DNA of 64,000 nt from Arthonia radiata. Taxonomy: Eukaryota > Ascomycota > Arthoniomycetes > Arthoniales > Arthoniaceae. The stretch is from NCBI GenBank assembly GCA_002989075.1, contig PSQN01000007.1, positions 736,369 through 800,368 of the forward strand, read 5' to 3'. The translations under genes and the position numbers were made by a program. The notes beneath the pieces are model-generated. The model worked only from the letters and a program-made list of their open reading frames with translations, had not been told where the DNA came from and ran no database searches. Of the stretch, positions 11,480 through 21,934 are shown piece after piece (within the stretch, counting starts at the first letter, position 1; each line of letters starts with the position of its first letter).

Positions 11480-12649
11480 TCACGAGCATGGCAAAGCGCC
11501 ACCGAGTGTCAAGACGGAGCCGTCTCTCTCAACTTTTACTGCCTGCCAATCGTAAATGCCGTTCCCAGCCGCGTGTAGACCATCGTTGTGGAAACGCTGC
11601 GTGATCATACATGGTCCTGCGCAACCCTTTGCCAGCTCGACGACGGGCTCGAGCGAGATGCGGTGCGTATGCGTAGCGTATATTCGGATGTCCTCCGCGC
11701 CGCTTTTAGGGGAGTCTTCGGGCCATCGGAATCTGTGGTCGCGGACCTCACGGATGTCCACTCGGCGTAAAGACGGCAACGACAGCCACGGCACCAACTC
11801 CCAGAATGTTGCCAAATGCGGGATGTATTGCATGGCTGTGAAGTCGTATAAAAGGTGACGGAGGTTGTGAAACGCGTTGTATGGCGTTGGATTCTGTACG
11901 CGTAGAAGCTCGTGCTTGCGGGACGGATCCAACGATGAAGAGGCGATACGAGAAACTATTCCAGGAAGACTGCCCAGCCCTGTCAGAGTCAGCATGGAGC
12001 CAAGGATGTTTGCACCTCCTCAAGGTGGCCGCGAAAGGAAATTACAGTGCGAACTTGGTTGGTCTTCTTCCGTCACATCATCCATGCCTGGTGCCAGCTC
12101 AAGGCGCTCCAGATTCGGCAGCAAAGGCAGCAGAACTGCCAGAATGTTGTCGATATCTCCTTCTTTCACTTCTTTGACGAATCCCGTCATGTTGAGCGCA
12201 TTGCTTCGGGGTCCGCACGGTTTGCTTTTGCCATTGCGGAAGATCCATGGAGACGACAATGCGGCGCGTATGACCACATTCATGTCTTCTTCTTGCCACG
12301 GTAAACGCGCTTCTTGACTCTTCGCGTCCAGGTCGGAGAGGGTTGGTAGCTCGCGCCAATACCATGGGCAATTCGTGAGCCGTACGGCGGACACATAACT
12401 AGGCGGGAAGTCATGTTTGAGCAGGCGTGCGAGAACATCGAACCAGCCCAGATTGCAACCTGTAGCTGCCCAAGAGCGGTCGTGAATGGCAGTGTATTGA
12501 CGTTTCAATAGCTTGTGATGCTGGAGACGATCACGCACAACTTCATGAAGCTTGCGGCACACGAGAGACAGCGCGGCGAGGTCGTCGTACAAGAAGTACT
12601 CAGCCACAGAGAGCAGAAGCTCATTGGGCAGGTTCGTCAATCGGTCCAT
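11480..12649 (-). CDS. F-box protein
   Basis: Predicted 367 aa, two exons: 12649-12046 and 11979-11480. An F-box lies at the N-terminus (LTNLPNELLLSVAEYF, then DDLAALSLVCRKLHEVV). The rest is Leu-rich, without clear repeats I can assign. An in-frame TGA at 12022-12020 is removed by a 66-nt intron (12045-11980) with donor GTAATT, branch CTGAC and acceptor ACAG; splicing keeps the frame. The ATG at 12649 is preferred because it directly precedes the F-box; an in-frame ATG at 12820 would add 57 residues of unlike sequence. F-box proteins join substrates to Skp1-cullin ubiquitin ligases; the substrate is unknown. It is followed in the same direction, about 190 bp upstream of its longest start, by another reverse-strand gene. 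Confidence 0.8.
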
Positions 12650-13007
12650 GTCGTACAAGATACGTGTTTGGTCTAGAGTGGTTGTGATGGAAGACACAAA
12701 GACTCCTTCGCGCCAAGAGCTCCTTCCTGCAGACATTATTCTCGCGCTCTCCGCGGCTGCAAAAACGATTGCAGCAGAAGTCGTACACTGAAGAGACTGC
12801 GTGTCTTGATCATAGGACATATCCCATTACTAGCTAGTATGTACGGACACTTTCAACCCGGAAACTCTCTCTTCCAACCACCGCGAGCCGCTGAATACGA
12901 GATATAATTGAGGAAGTAGTAAATCAAAATGACACTCATACCAAGGTCGTAAGTCGAAAGGAAATCGTATGCTCGTGGCAGGCATGTCAGCAACGTCGAC
13001 TTGAACT

Positions 13008-14336
13008 CTAGAATACCTCATCGTCCCATTCGAACTCCTCCCTCACCGTCTGGAGTTTTGATGGACTCGGCGTATTGTGGCGAAACTGACTGCCCGACTT
13101 CCTAGAATCGTCGCCATCCTCGTTTTGCTCGTCGCTAGGACCGAACACTTCAACATTCTCGCTCGCTTTACCCTTCTCGCTTGGCGTTTTTGACCCAAAC
13201 GCTTTCATCAGATCGTACGTAGGGCGGCCTTTGGGCGGGGATCGGCTCACATTCTGGCCTCTCTCAGGAGTCCGAGGCTTTGCGCGAACATATTCAATCT
13301 TGTATGGCTGAGACTGAATGGGCGCAATTGATCCACGCTTCAGCTCAAGTGCCGACGGAGCATGGCTCTCACTAGCGGATCGTCGGCTATGCTGTGGAAG
13401 CTGTGGAAGAGACTTGTCTCTGGGCATATCATGAGATTGCTTTTGCCTTCTCGCAGGCGGTCCCTCATTGACGGTTGTGGCAGTGTCGCGTACGCGCTTG
13501 TTGCTGCCGCTTGCTGATCTTTGTGGTTCGCTGTCATACGACTCTTGAACTCGTCTCCATTCCGCTGCACGAAGCTCCGATCGCTTTCTCTTCAAGTGGT
13601 CTGTGTTGTCCTCCTCATCGCCCATGAAATCGCGTTCTAGATCTCTGTATGATGCTAGGGCGGAACTCCTTCCGGAGTCGGCAGCTCCGTGCCTGTTGGT
13701 GGCCGTGCCAGCTCTCGAAGAGTATGAGGCTGCGCGAGCATTCGCAGACTCATAGTCTTGCTCCAGCAGACTCTCAACCAAGCCATCATATACGTTCCCG
13801 CGCATCAACCGTTGATGTCGTTGTGAGGCATCCTGATCGAAGTCTGCGTTCGCTTCGTAAGAGTGCGCTCGACGAGCTGCACTGGGTCGCAACCGCCGCG
13901 GCGACATGGCCTTCCTGGGCGAAGCATTGGCAGCGGTCTGTGCCAGCTGTGCCTGCGCGGCTTTGAGCTGCGCTTCGAGATGCTGCACACGGTCTGCAAG
14001 TCGCGGATGCTCATCTGCTGGTGTAGGTGCTCGGCTTTGGACATCGACGGGGCGTTGGACCTTGCCTGGCACCGAAGAAATGCGGCGGTGCTTAGTTGGG
14101 AGTGGGAGCTCCTCCTCGACGGGTGGCTTGCCTCGCTTGAAGCCACTGAACTTTCTCTTGGCTGCCTTGCTGTCTTTTGCTGGACTTATATTGGTGTCAA
14201 GATCCTGCATGACATGGCGCGCTTTGGTCGGACTTCCATTGTCTGCCGGAGCTTTGGGCAAAGGTTTATTTCTAGATTTTAGCGGAGAATGTCTTCTCCA
14301 GAACGCTTTGATGGGACTTTCGCTTGCGCTGTCCAT
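13008..14336 (-). CDS. Basic, mostly disordered protein with short coiled coil, unknown function
   Basis: A single exon gives 442 aa from the ATG at 14336; an in-frame ATG at 14381 would add 15 residues. The protein is rich in Ser, Arg, Lys, Pro and Glu, with repeated SP/TP motifs (SPIKAFWRR, SPLKSR, SPTKA, SPAKD) that could be CDK-type phosphosites, and nuclear-localisation-like basic runs (KRKFSGFKRGK). A short coiled coil lies near residues 112-135 (LADRVQHLEAQLKAAQAQL). The acidic-aromatic C-terminus ends in EEFEWDDEVF. I do not recognise a family. The composition suggests a nuclear or cytoskeletal scaffold, but this is inference. Confidence 0.75.
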   Translation of the reverse strand: MDSASESPIKAFWRRHSPLKSRNKPLPKAPADNGSPTKARHVMQDLDTNISPAKDSKAAKRKFSGFKRGKPPVEEELPLPTKHRRISSVPGKVQRPVDVQSRAPTPADEHPRLADRVQHLEAQLKAAQAQLAQTAANASPRKAMSPRRLRPSAARRAHSYEANADFDQDASQRHQRLMRGNVYDGLVESLLEQDYESANARAASYSSRAGTATNRHGAADSGRSSALASYRDLERDFMGDEEDNTDHLKRKRSELRAAEWRRVQESYDSEPQRSASGSNKRVRDTATTVNEGPPARRQKQSHDMPRDKSLPQLPQHSRRSASESHAPSALELKRGSIAPIQSQPYKIEYVRAKPRTPERGQNVSRSPPKGRPTYDLMKAFGSKTPSEKGKASENVEVFGPSDEQNEDGDDSRKSGSQFRHNTPSPSKLQTVREEFEWDDEVF

Positions 14337-15069
14337 GTTTGAAATCGTTACACAAATATGTAGGCTGTTGAGCTGGGCCAAAGGGTTCTACTGTCAACAA
14401 CACACAAAGCCAATGGATGTTTCGTCTCCACGGCAACGGCGCTAAACTCGACTTGATATGGCCTATCGCGCAAACTCTCCACGATCAATTTCGTGGTTCA
14501 ACACATACCTCCAATTGGTGCGCTGTAGAATATCTAAGTATCTTCTATTCAGAAAATACCAGACAGGACACAATCATCCTACGTATGCAGCATTGACTCG
14601 GTTTCGAAGGCCGGAATGCTTGCGCTCAGACCTCTGTTGCTGAATGTGCGATGCCCTCATGAAGTGATTCAGCTTGCACCTCAGCTTCAAAGATAGGAGT
14701 GTCATCACCCCCATCAAATGGTAGGAGTGCTTGCTTGTAACGCGAGAGACATGAATTCATTGTAATGTAAGCCGCATCGCGTTCGGTTCGCTTCTACAAA
14801 CCCCGTGTTGGAACGTCCAGACTCCATTGTCTGCATTCGGGTCCGAAATCATTGCTGCAAGCAGCCAGGTTCCGATCCTGAATATTCCCTCTCAACGCCA
14901 ATATGCATATTGGTCAGAACACCGGAGCCAATACAGCACGTCATGGGTGATCCCAAGTAGGCAAAGCGGGGAGCTCTTGGAGAGGACCGTTGTAGGCCCA
15001 GCCAAGTCTCAAATTGCATCTCCAAGACGGTCTTCTCTTGGCAAATAAGTATCAAAGTCTCTGGCAAGC
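14337..15069. promoter_or_regulatory. Divergent intergenic region between two unknown genes
   Basis: 733 bp between divergently transcribed genes, so it should hold both promoters. Short frames (14458-14643 and 14827-15048) have no recognisable content. No clear TATA box or repeated motif was found. Confidence 0.45.
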
Positions 15070-15630
15070 ATGTCGGTGGTTATTGATTACGATCGTTTCA
15101 CGGCGTGCGGACGACCTTTGAGTAAGGCGCCTATCGTCGCGGCCGGGGGCTGGTCTCGAGGCTTTGCTGGTGCATCAGGCATTCTCCATGTTCCTGATGC
15201 CTTGCCACACCGTTTCACCGACGAGAGCATGATCCTCGTACCTATACGCATGGCGGATTTGGAGGATCCCGATATCGACTTTGATGCCTGGTGGGCGACG
15301 ATCAAAAAGGAGTCAGCCGCCAAGCGCCGAGGCCTCAAGTCCTTTGTACGGAATGTTCTTCTTCGACCACCGGCGGGAGCCAAGAAAGGAGACTTTGTCA
15401 CTATCGAGATGTCGCGTGCTGACTATCTTCGGTACTGCGCCAAGGATGAGAAGGGAGCATACATAGGGACAGAGCCGAAGAGCGTCAGCTGTGAGGTATT
15501 GAGAGACATGATCACTCGTCAGCATGGCGACCGCCTGTCTTCGACTGCAAGCGCGCCGTCTGATGTTGCTCAAAGGATGAGGCTGAGCTACGTTCAGAAC
15601 CCTTATGAGAGGAGACCGACCTACGGATAA
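15070..15630 (+). CDS. Uncharacterised 186-aa protein
   Basis: Intronless, 186 aa. No signal peptide or membrane segment. The N-terminal half is mixed hydrophobic (ILHVPDALPHRF, MILVPIRMADLED) with an acidic patch DPDIDFDAWW. The middle is basic (KKESAAKRRGLKSF), and the C-terminus is Ser/Arg/Tyr-rich (YVQNPYERRPTYG). I do not recognise a family. The frame is GC-rich, continuous and longer than overlapping frames, which supports coding. Function unknown. Confidence 0.6.
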   Translation: MSVVIDYDRFTACGRPLSKAPIVAAGGWSRGFAGASGILHVPDALPHRFTDESMILVPIRMADLEDPDIDFDAWWATIKKESAAKRRGLKSFVRNVLLRPPAGAKKGDFVTIEMSRADYLRYCAKDEKGAYIGTEPKSVSCEVLRDMITRQHGDRLSSTASAPSDVAQRMRLSYVQNPYERRPTYG

Positions 15631-16088
15631 TTCATGAGGTCCTGTTGAGGAAATAAGTCTATACACTTCACTCAAAATCGTTTCGATATATTAAGGACGC
15701 TACGAAGGGCGCCAAGAAGCGGCAGTATGGCCCGAGGGGTCGAGGGTTTCCCAACGATATCGTTACCCACGACACGTACTCATACAACGTATAGAGCGGA
15801 CCTTCCTCAGTACGGCCGCATGGAAGGCGGCGCGACTGCCAGCCTGTGCGCACTCCTTCCTCGGCTTGAGACGGAAGTCGTAATGTCCAACAGCAGCGCA
15901 TCCGATCTCTACATCCTTCCTGTCTAAGTCTATCCATCCACAGTCGACAACAGCCTGATCATCCCAACCAATCTCACTATTGCTTTCCAGGAGCAACTAT
16001 TTCCTTGTTAGAGAACACCTCCAAGCGGTATCTTACCATTCATTGTGCACCCACGGTCCTCCAGTACCAAACCCATCGACCCAACAGC
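15631..16088. promoter_or_regulatory. Intergenic region upstream of secreted-protein gene
   Basis: 458 bp. Small frames on both strands overlap each other and look accidental. It includes the 3' end of the preceding gene and presumably the promoter of the next. Confidence 0.4.
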
Positions 16089-16870
16089 ATGGCATGCACG
16101 TCGAACCTGCTCGCTAGCCTCTTTACGGGCTTGCTGCTCTTGACCCCCACCTTCGGCTTGCCCCAATTCGACTTCTCTGCTCCGGTACCCACAGAAGCGT
16201 CCAAGACAGGCGCTTTCCGCAACGCTAGTTTTGATGATGTCGTTATCGTGGATCCTCTTTTGACCTTCCAGCACATGGTTCCAGGCTACATGGGCCTCTA
16301 CTGGGAGAACGTGAGTTCTCTGATGGCTTTTAACAACACAGTGTGACTGACAGCCGCCTACAGATGACTGCAGTCCTCGTCGGAGGTGGCATGCTACTCG
16401 GTGGACCCCTTACTGGCGTCCCCGCACACTCAGGATCTCAAGTGGCCGCCTTCTCTCCGCAGCTGTTCTCGATGGCGTACGGTATACCCCTTCCGCAAGT
16501 CCCACTCAGCGCCTCAGCCGCTCTCACCACGGCATGGCTGGGCAGCAAAGCTCGTGAGTTCGACTTACAGGAGTTCTGGTTTGGATGCCATATCAGCACA
16601 CCTCAAAGCGTCATCAGTGCTCCACAAGCGTGCGTCCTGGACGTTAGCGGTTGGAAACAGGGCACACCAACAGCCGCGGCGCCGCAGGCTCAGCAGAGCT
16701 TTGTCTATTACGCCAACAACTTCGTCAAGGCTCCGATGATGTATGCAAAGATGGACTCGAACGACTGGAGAGGCATGCAGAGAGTTGAGTTCAGACGGAG
16801 GACGGTGGGTCTGCTGGATGCGGCGAGCCAGGGCGTGGTGATGGATGATGTTGCCATTGTTGTCCGTTGA
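16089..16870 (+). CDS. Secreted protein of unknown function, two conserved cysteines
   Basis: Predicted 242 aa, two exons (16089-16310 and 16364-16870). The 53-nt intron runs from GTGAGT to CTACAG with a CTGAC branch. Residues 1 to about 23 form a signal peptide (hydrophobic core LLASLFTGLLLLTP), with cleavage probably near TFG-LP. The mature part has a Gly-rich segment (VLVGGGMLLGGPLTG). Cys149 and Cys164 sit in a FWFGC...QAC...GW pattern seen in a widespread group of uncharacterised fungal secreted proteins; the pair probably forms a disulphide. There is no catalytic motif. It could be a cell-wall protein or an effector-like protein; the sequence alone does not decide. Confidence 0.75.
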
Positions 16871-17407
16871 GATGGTCTCCAGCATATTCTGGGTAGATGT
16901 ACGACTGTCCTAATGCTCCTGTGTTGCTTTTAGTATCCGGAATTCCATGACCCTGTAACTTTGATGTCCACATCCTGTGCATTAACTTGTCTGACAGATC
17001 TGTCGAGGTGAATGTCCCATTGCAAAAGAAGGCCGGTCATTTTATAGTCTTGGCATTCCGCTGCCGGGTGGGGCGGCAATGGCGGAACTCAATGGATCGA
17101 AGCTGCCGTTTTCCCTTTGCCTGAGTTCCACCTCACGCACGTTTTACTTGCCAACTTCCCACCTCGGCGCCACTGCAAAAGCTTGTCTTTTTGCGCCACT
17201 TCGCCTCTTCATTGACTTCAGCCTCTTCGCAGACCTTATCACCCTCTCCTCGTTCTGCTGACAACGACGGCCAGAGTGCTTCATTGAGGAGGTCAGAAGT
17301 CGCCCCACGTCATCCCGAGCGCGCCAAGCTTTCAGTTCGTCCGCAGTGGCACATTGGATCTTACGATTCATTGAAGCGACTCCAGCGACGAGGCCAGGGA
17401 GATAACC
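16871..17407. promoter_or_regulatory. Intergenic region upstream of the BRI3-like gene
   Basis: 537 bp of GC-balanced DNA with pyrimidine-rich patches, typical of a fungal promoter and 5' leader. Frames at 17079-17261 and 17191-17457 have no family likeness. Confidence 0.4.
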
Positions 17408-18036
17408 ATGGCGTTCCCGCTACCGCTTCCACCTATCTGCTTCCAGTGCGGAACTGATCAGAATCCCTGCCATTGCAAGGTCGTTGGTAAGCTCACATCT
17501 TCATATCTGGGATTGCAAGATACGCCGGTAATAGCCTGGTTATTCAAGCCATTGAAAAACAATGGCCATCAATGGGGTCTGCTCTGCGTCTGGATCCGTT
17601 GCATAGGCCCTTGTCGCCTTGATTTCGTCGGCGCGTCCCTCCATGTCGATAGTACGGGCAAATGAGGCTTTGTTTCGTTTCTTCAAGGGACGACGTCGTC
17701 CTCATTGCGAACAGCTGCCGTGGCGTCTTGCAGAATTGAGCATTACGAGTCCATTGCTGACCATGTCACCATACAGGCCCGACGCTCGGCTTCCTCGGCA
17801 CCGTCGTCCTCGCCATTGTCTGCTGGCCCGCCGCAATCCTGTGCCTGTGCTGCGCGACCGACGCCGGCAAGAAGTAAGTCGTTCCCGCTCCCGAGAACTC
17901 TCCACACAGTGTTGTTCCGTCTTGTGTAGCCATTTGAGCTTTGCATGTCCGTGGACGTGCTAACCCTGACTTGCATAGGATGCTCGCATTCCCCGCGGAT
18001 ACCGGTGGCGCGATCAGTAATGCCATACCTATATGA
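17408..18036 (+). CDS. Small BRI3/LITAF-like membrane protein (77 aa)
   Basis: Three exons give 77 aa: 17408-17486, 17777-17873 and 17979-18036. The introns are 290 and 105 nt, both with CTGAC branch sites. The N-terminus is Pro-rich with a CFQCG...CHC zinc-binding-like cluster. One hydrophobic segment follows (TLGFLGTVVLAIVCWPAAIL) and then a CLCC patch, which may be palmitoylated or metal-binding. The C-terminus is short and polar and ends in NAIPI. The layout matches fungal proteins annotated as brain protein I3-like. Such proteins sit in endosomal or lysosomal membranes in animals; the fungal role is unknown. The exon phases join exactly, which supports the model despite the long first intron. 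Confidence 0.72.
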
Positions 18037-18559
18037 CCTTCACAGCGTCACGGGCCTCCGGATGTATCGCCATTGTTGGTTCATCCGGCTGTCAGACCAG
18101 AATCGGGAGTGGAAGAGCAAGCTTCGGTAATCAGGCATTGGGCTATGCGTTGGACAGGTGATGGAAGCATACGAACTACGTAGACGCGTATAGACTACTT
18201 GTAATGCATTGATATTTGAGCCACCGGCTTGAAATTTCCCATGGATTCCCTGTGGATGGAAAAGCTCATGATCGATGCTTCGTGTGGTCAGAAAGCAAGA
18301 AGCAAGCACGGAAATCGTCATCAAATATTATTGATGCTGTTTTGACTACTCTTTGCATACACCCCTCTAACCATGTGTCTCACTCCTATAGTATTTGAAT
18401 AACAGTAGTCAAGAGACAAGCCGCCCATATCATGTCGTGTATTACAATGTAGTAGCAGGGTCATGCCGTCGTGAGTGTGGTTTCGTTACCGATGATGCCT
18501 GCCCCAAAAAACACCAAATTGGCTCGTTGCCGCCAATGCCTGTGTTCAGGCGCCAACAA

Positions 18560-18592
<33 letters not shown>

Positions 18593-18763
18593 ACTTGGAA
18601 AAGGACTCAAGGGTCGTCCAAGCGCCGGTATACGCCGTTAAGTCGCCATTCCGAAGAAGTCTGAGCGGTTGCTCACCTTCACCAACTCTTATAAGCAAAG
18701 TCCAACGGCATTTAATGCCAAACTTGGGGGCTCTAAACGGAGCCCAAGGATTCTTTGCTTTGA
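18037..18763. other. Convergent intergenic region
   Basis: 727 bp between the 3' ends of the BRI3-like gene (+) and the transcription factor gene (-). It holds 3' UTRs and a TCG microsatellite. Frames through the repeat (18395-18664) give poly-Ser and have no other support. Confidence 0.45.
18560..18592. repeat. (TCG)n microsatellite, about 11 units
   Basis: 33 bp of TCG repeats with one imperfect unit (GCC), in the intergenic space. Confidence 0.9.
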
Positions 18764-21700
18764 TCAGCCTGGACGTCCCATACCAGGCCCGCCACTGATC
18801 GTCCTGATTGGAGCCATTCTGCGCCCGGCTGCCACCGCCTGGGCAGCTTCTTGGTGTGCCATTTGCGTCCTCGCGTAGTTGGCCTGGTGGAATCTCAAGC
18901 TTCCAGGGCCAGCGCCAGGAGACTGTCCCTGTGCCATGTACATGTACGCTCTCGGGTCGACTCCGCTGGCCGTCAAGTTCTCCATGGAGCCAGCGCCGGT
19001 CATCTTGGGAGGACTGACGCTCCCAGTTCCGGTCGGAGTACCCATGCCGCCACTGCGCTGTCCTGTGTGTGGATAGCTCAATTGTGCTTGCTGCATTGCG
19101 TTCATTTGCTGCATGCTATGCATCCCATTGGGCAGGCTATCCTCGATGTAATTGTAGCTCACAATACGCGTTGGCATCAGAGCTTGCAGCTGACGCACCT
19201 GTGGTGGAGCACTCCGGTGCTGATGTCTGAAGCAGACGGAAACCGGCCCAGGAGTCTGCGAAGGCGGCGCCCGACACACAAGGGTGGAGTCTCCCCAAAA
19301 GGTGGTGCTGGCAGCGGGAGCGTCGCCGAACATCACCTCAAGACCTTGAAAGAAGCCGGCGCCAAGGACGGTGACTTCTTCGCCGCCAGAGCGGGGGCCT
19401 GAGGCGGGGATAAGCCGTTGGAGTGTCGGTGGCCGTGTGATGCTTAAGCCAGGGGGCAATGACGTCAAGGCAACGGCCGTGTCGTCCGGGACCTGCACGC
19501 GGTGACTGCCATACTGCACACGTGAGGACGAATTTGGGGATGGTGCTCGAGATGCGTGCTGGGATGTTGGCGCAGAGTAGTATTGAGACATTTCCATCTC
19601 TCCTATCAGTTGGGTTGTGGAGGGATGCATTGGTGTCGTGGGCCCGCTCGCATAATGCGTGGGTGTACGGAGGGAAGCCTGTGCCATGGGGTTGTCGATC
19701 GGTGTGGTCCCAAAAGCGCTCGAGCTCGGGGACGCGAGGTCGAAGTTGCCTGACATTCGGCCAGAAGCTGATCCCAGATTGCTTGCACTAGTCGGAGGGT
19801 GGCGTTGCGTCTCAAGCGCTGTCATGTGGAGTCCAGATGGTATGTTCGTTCTTGATCCGCCGGATCTACGTTTCTTTGCGCCCGGTTGCCCAGCCGGGTT
19901 TGTTGGGCTAGCAGGCCGGGAAAGGTTTCGCGGTGTGGCAGAGGCTGTGCTCGGGTGGGACATGAGATTTGTCTGTGAGAGTTGTCGGGGCAGTGTAGTA
20001 ATGCGGGGTTGAAAAAGGCTCTGGCTCATGTTGCTCAGGTTCGGCGTAGACATTGATGGGCGGAACGGCAGTTCGCGTCCAGCGTTCTGTTCAGCAGCTT
20101 CGGCGTCCTGCAAATCCTGCAGATTCTGATGCGAATAGAACCGACCGTGCTCATCCACGGCTCCAGTAGGAACATAAGCCAGTTGGGGTTCGTCAAATTG
20201 CGGCACCGGTTGCTTGTGATCGTCGGTGATCATTATCGAGGGCGAAATGGTTTGTGCAACCATCTGGCCTCGGTGATTCTTCAATGTGAAGATAACCCTG
20301 TTCAGCTCGAAATTAGCTTCCATGTGATACTCCAGGAAGAGATTACCCGACGCACTGGAATCCAAGCTTCTCTTGCTGGTGTCTGCAATAACACGCAATA
20401 CGCATCGGCATATATACCGTCATAGCCCCAAGCGGTCCAGGATGCTCCTTCACAGGGACATCTCTGTTACCCTCAGCTAGACAGAAATCCTTGACCTCCG
20501 GGCAGTTGAAGACGACCACACGCTTGGCTTCATCTTTCAGCCACTCCTCCTCCTCTTCGGGCTTTTTGGTCTTTTTACGACCTGCACGTTTTCGCTCTCG
20601 TTGCTGGCAACCCGGGCAGATGGCAACCGAGCCACCGTTTAATGGTCGTTTAGGGTCGTCCTCAGACAATTCTTCCTCCTGCTCGTCTTCTGACTTCTCT
20701 TTCCGCACAGGAATTTCGCCCTCCGCAGCTCTCTCCAGAGCTGCTTCGTAAGCGCTCTTACTCTTACGCATAGCACTGGCACAAACGAGCAGGACTGTCA
20801 ATTCGAGTGTTTCGCAATCGCCTTTGAAGAGCGGCTTGGTCTGGAACTTTGGCTTCGAGATGGTATACGTAGGCAGATGAATGCGTCTGATGCCCGGCGG
20901 AGGATCATGTAACGTTATGCGGATGGGTATTTGTGTCTCGACTCTGGATTTTTCCGGTACTGGATCGAAGGTGATGCGGCTTTGGCGACCACTGCTAGAA
21001 GCTGATGAGCGCGCGGTTGGTGAGCTCACTGTATTCGGCAACCCTGCGCCCCTGTCGTTCCAGGTATTGCACCCAAAGCCTTGGTTGGGATGACCTTCAA
21101 AACCGGGGCCAAGCGTAGCGAGAGGAGAGTTGGGTCCAAACCCCATCGACGGCGATTCATTGCCGGTCATGAACAAGTCATTTGGGGACTGCTCCCTGGA
21201 GCCCTCTAGGAAGAAGGTTTTGTTTGGCTGCACAGTGTTTGACTGGTGGAGGTCAGCAGCTGTAATAATTTACATAGAAGCGCAGTCGGACTGACGGGTG
21301 AGTGGAAAGAGTCTTCAGCATTTGACACGCCGAAATCCACCGTCGGAAAATCTTCACTCGATGTAAAAAGGTCCGAAGGCATCATGTCCACAGCATTCCC
21401 AGTTCCAAAATCTACCTGACCTGCAGGTTGAAGAGACAGGTTGTCCATTTCGGTATTCATATTGGTGTGTGCACTGTGAAACTTGAGGCCGTCAACGACG
21501 TCTTGTCCGCGTATCGTTCCCTCAGTCTTCACGACGGGTGCTTGTGGAGCTTGCGGCATCGAAGATCGTGAAGCATAGAACCCAGAAGAGGGGGAAGCTG
21601 CGGCATGTCTTCTTGCGGTCGGGGAGGTAGAGCTCTGCGAGGATTGCTCAGACACAGATGATGGATGTGAAACAGGCAATTGCGACTGCCCGTTCTGTCG

Positions 21701-21934
21701 CGATTGTCCATGCGGCTGCGGTTGGACATCCGCGACAGATCTTTGTGCGGCGTCTGCATTCTGATGATGTGTAGACACGTGCTGAGGGAAGGGCAAATTC
21801 TGGTGTTCTGGTTGAGGAGAGAAGTCGACGAAGGCTGAAGAGTCAAAGTTGTCGTTTTCCCAGTCCGGGAAATTCGAACTGGTGTAGTGATTAGGAGGGT
21901 TGGTGTAAAAGTTGCTGGACATGTCGGCGGTCAC
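18764..21934 (-). CDS. IPT/TIG-domain transcription factor, MGA2/SPT23-related, without ankyrin repeats
   Basis: Predicted 1019 aa, three exons: 21934-21296, 21242-20356 and 20297-18764. The introns are 53 nt (GTCAGT...CCAG, CTGAC branch) and 58 nt (GTGCGT...ACAG, CTAAT branch). Residues 1-300 are a Gln/Ser/Pro-rich disordered region, likely activating. Residues about 312-545 form the conserved MGA2/SPT23-type block (PIRITLHDPP, LHLP-like IHLPTYTISKPKF, a CPGCQQRERKR motif, VIFTLKNHRGQMVAQ). A basic PGAKKRRSGG stretch near 645-655 may be a nuclear signal. The IPT/TIG domain is at about 798-880 (SGPRSGGEEVTVLGAGFF, MFGDA). The protein ends without the ankyrin repeats and C-terminal membrane anchor of yeast Mga2/Spt23, so it should be soluble. 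In yeast this family activates the desaturase gene OLE1; targets here are unknown. Confidence 0.85.

Noticed and set aside
11748-12023. Several forward and reverse frames overlapping the F-box gene.
   Set aside because: They are shadows of the spliced reverse-strand gene, without independent support.
14827-15048. Forward 73-aa frame before the 186-aa gene, considered as a first exon.
   Set aside because: The 186-aa gene has its own ATG, and no convincing donor/acceptor pair joins the two.
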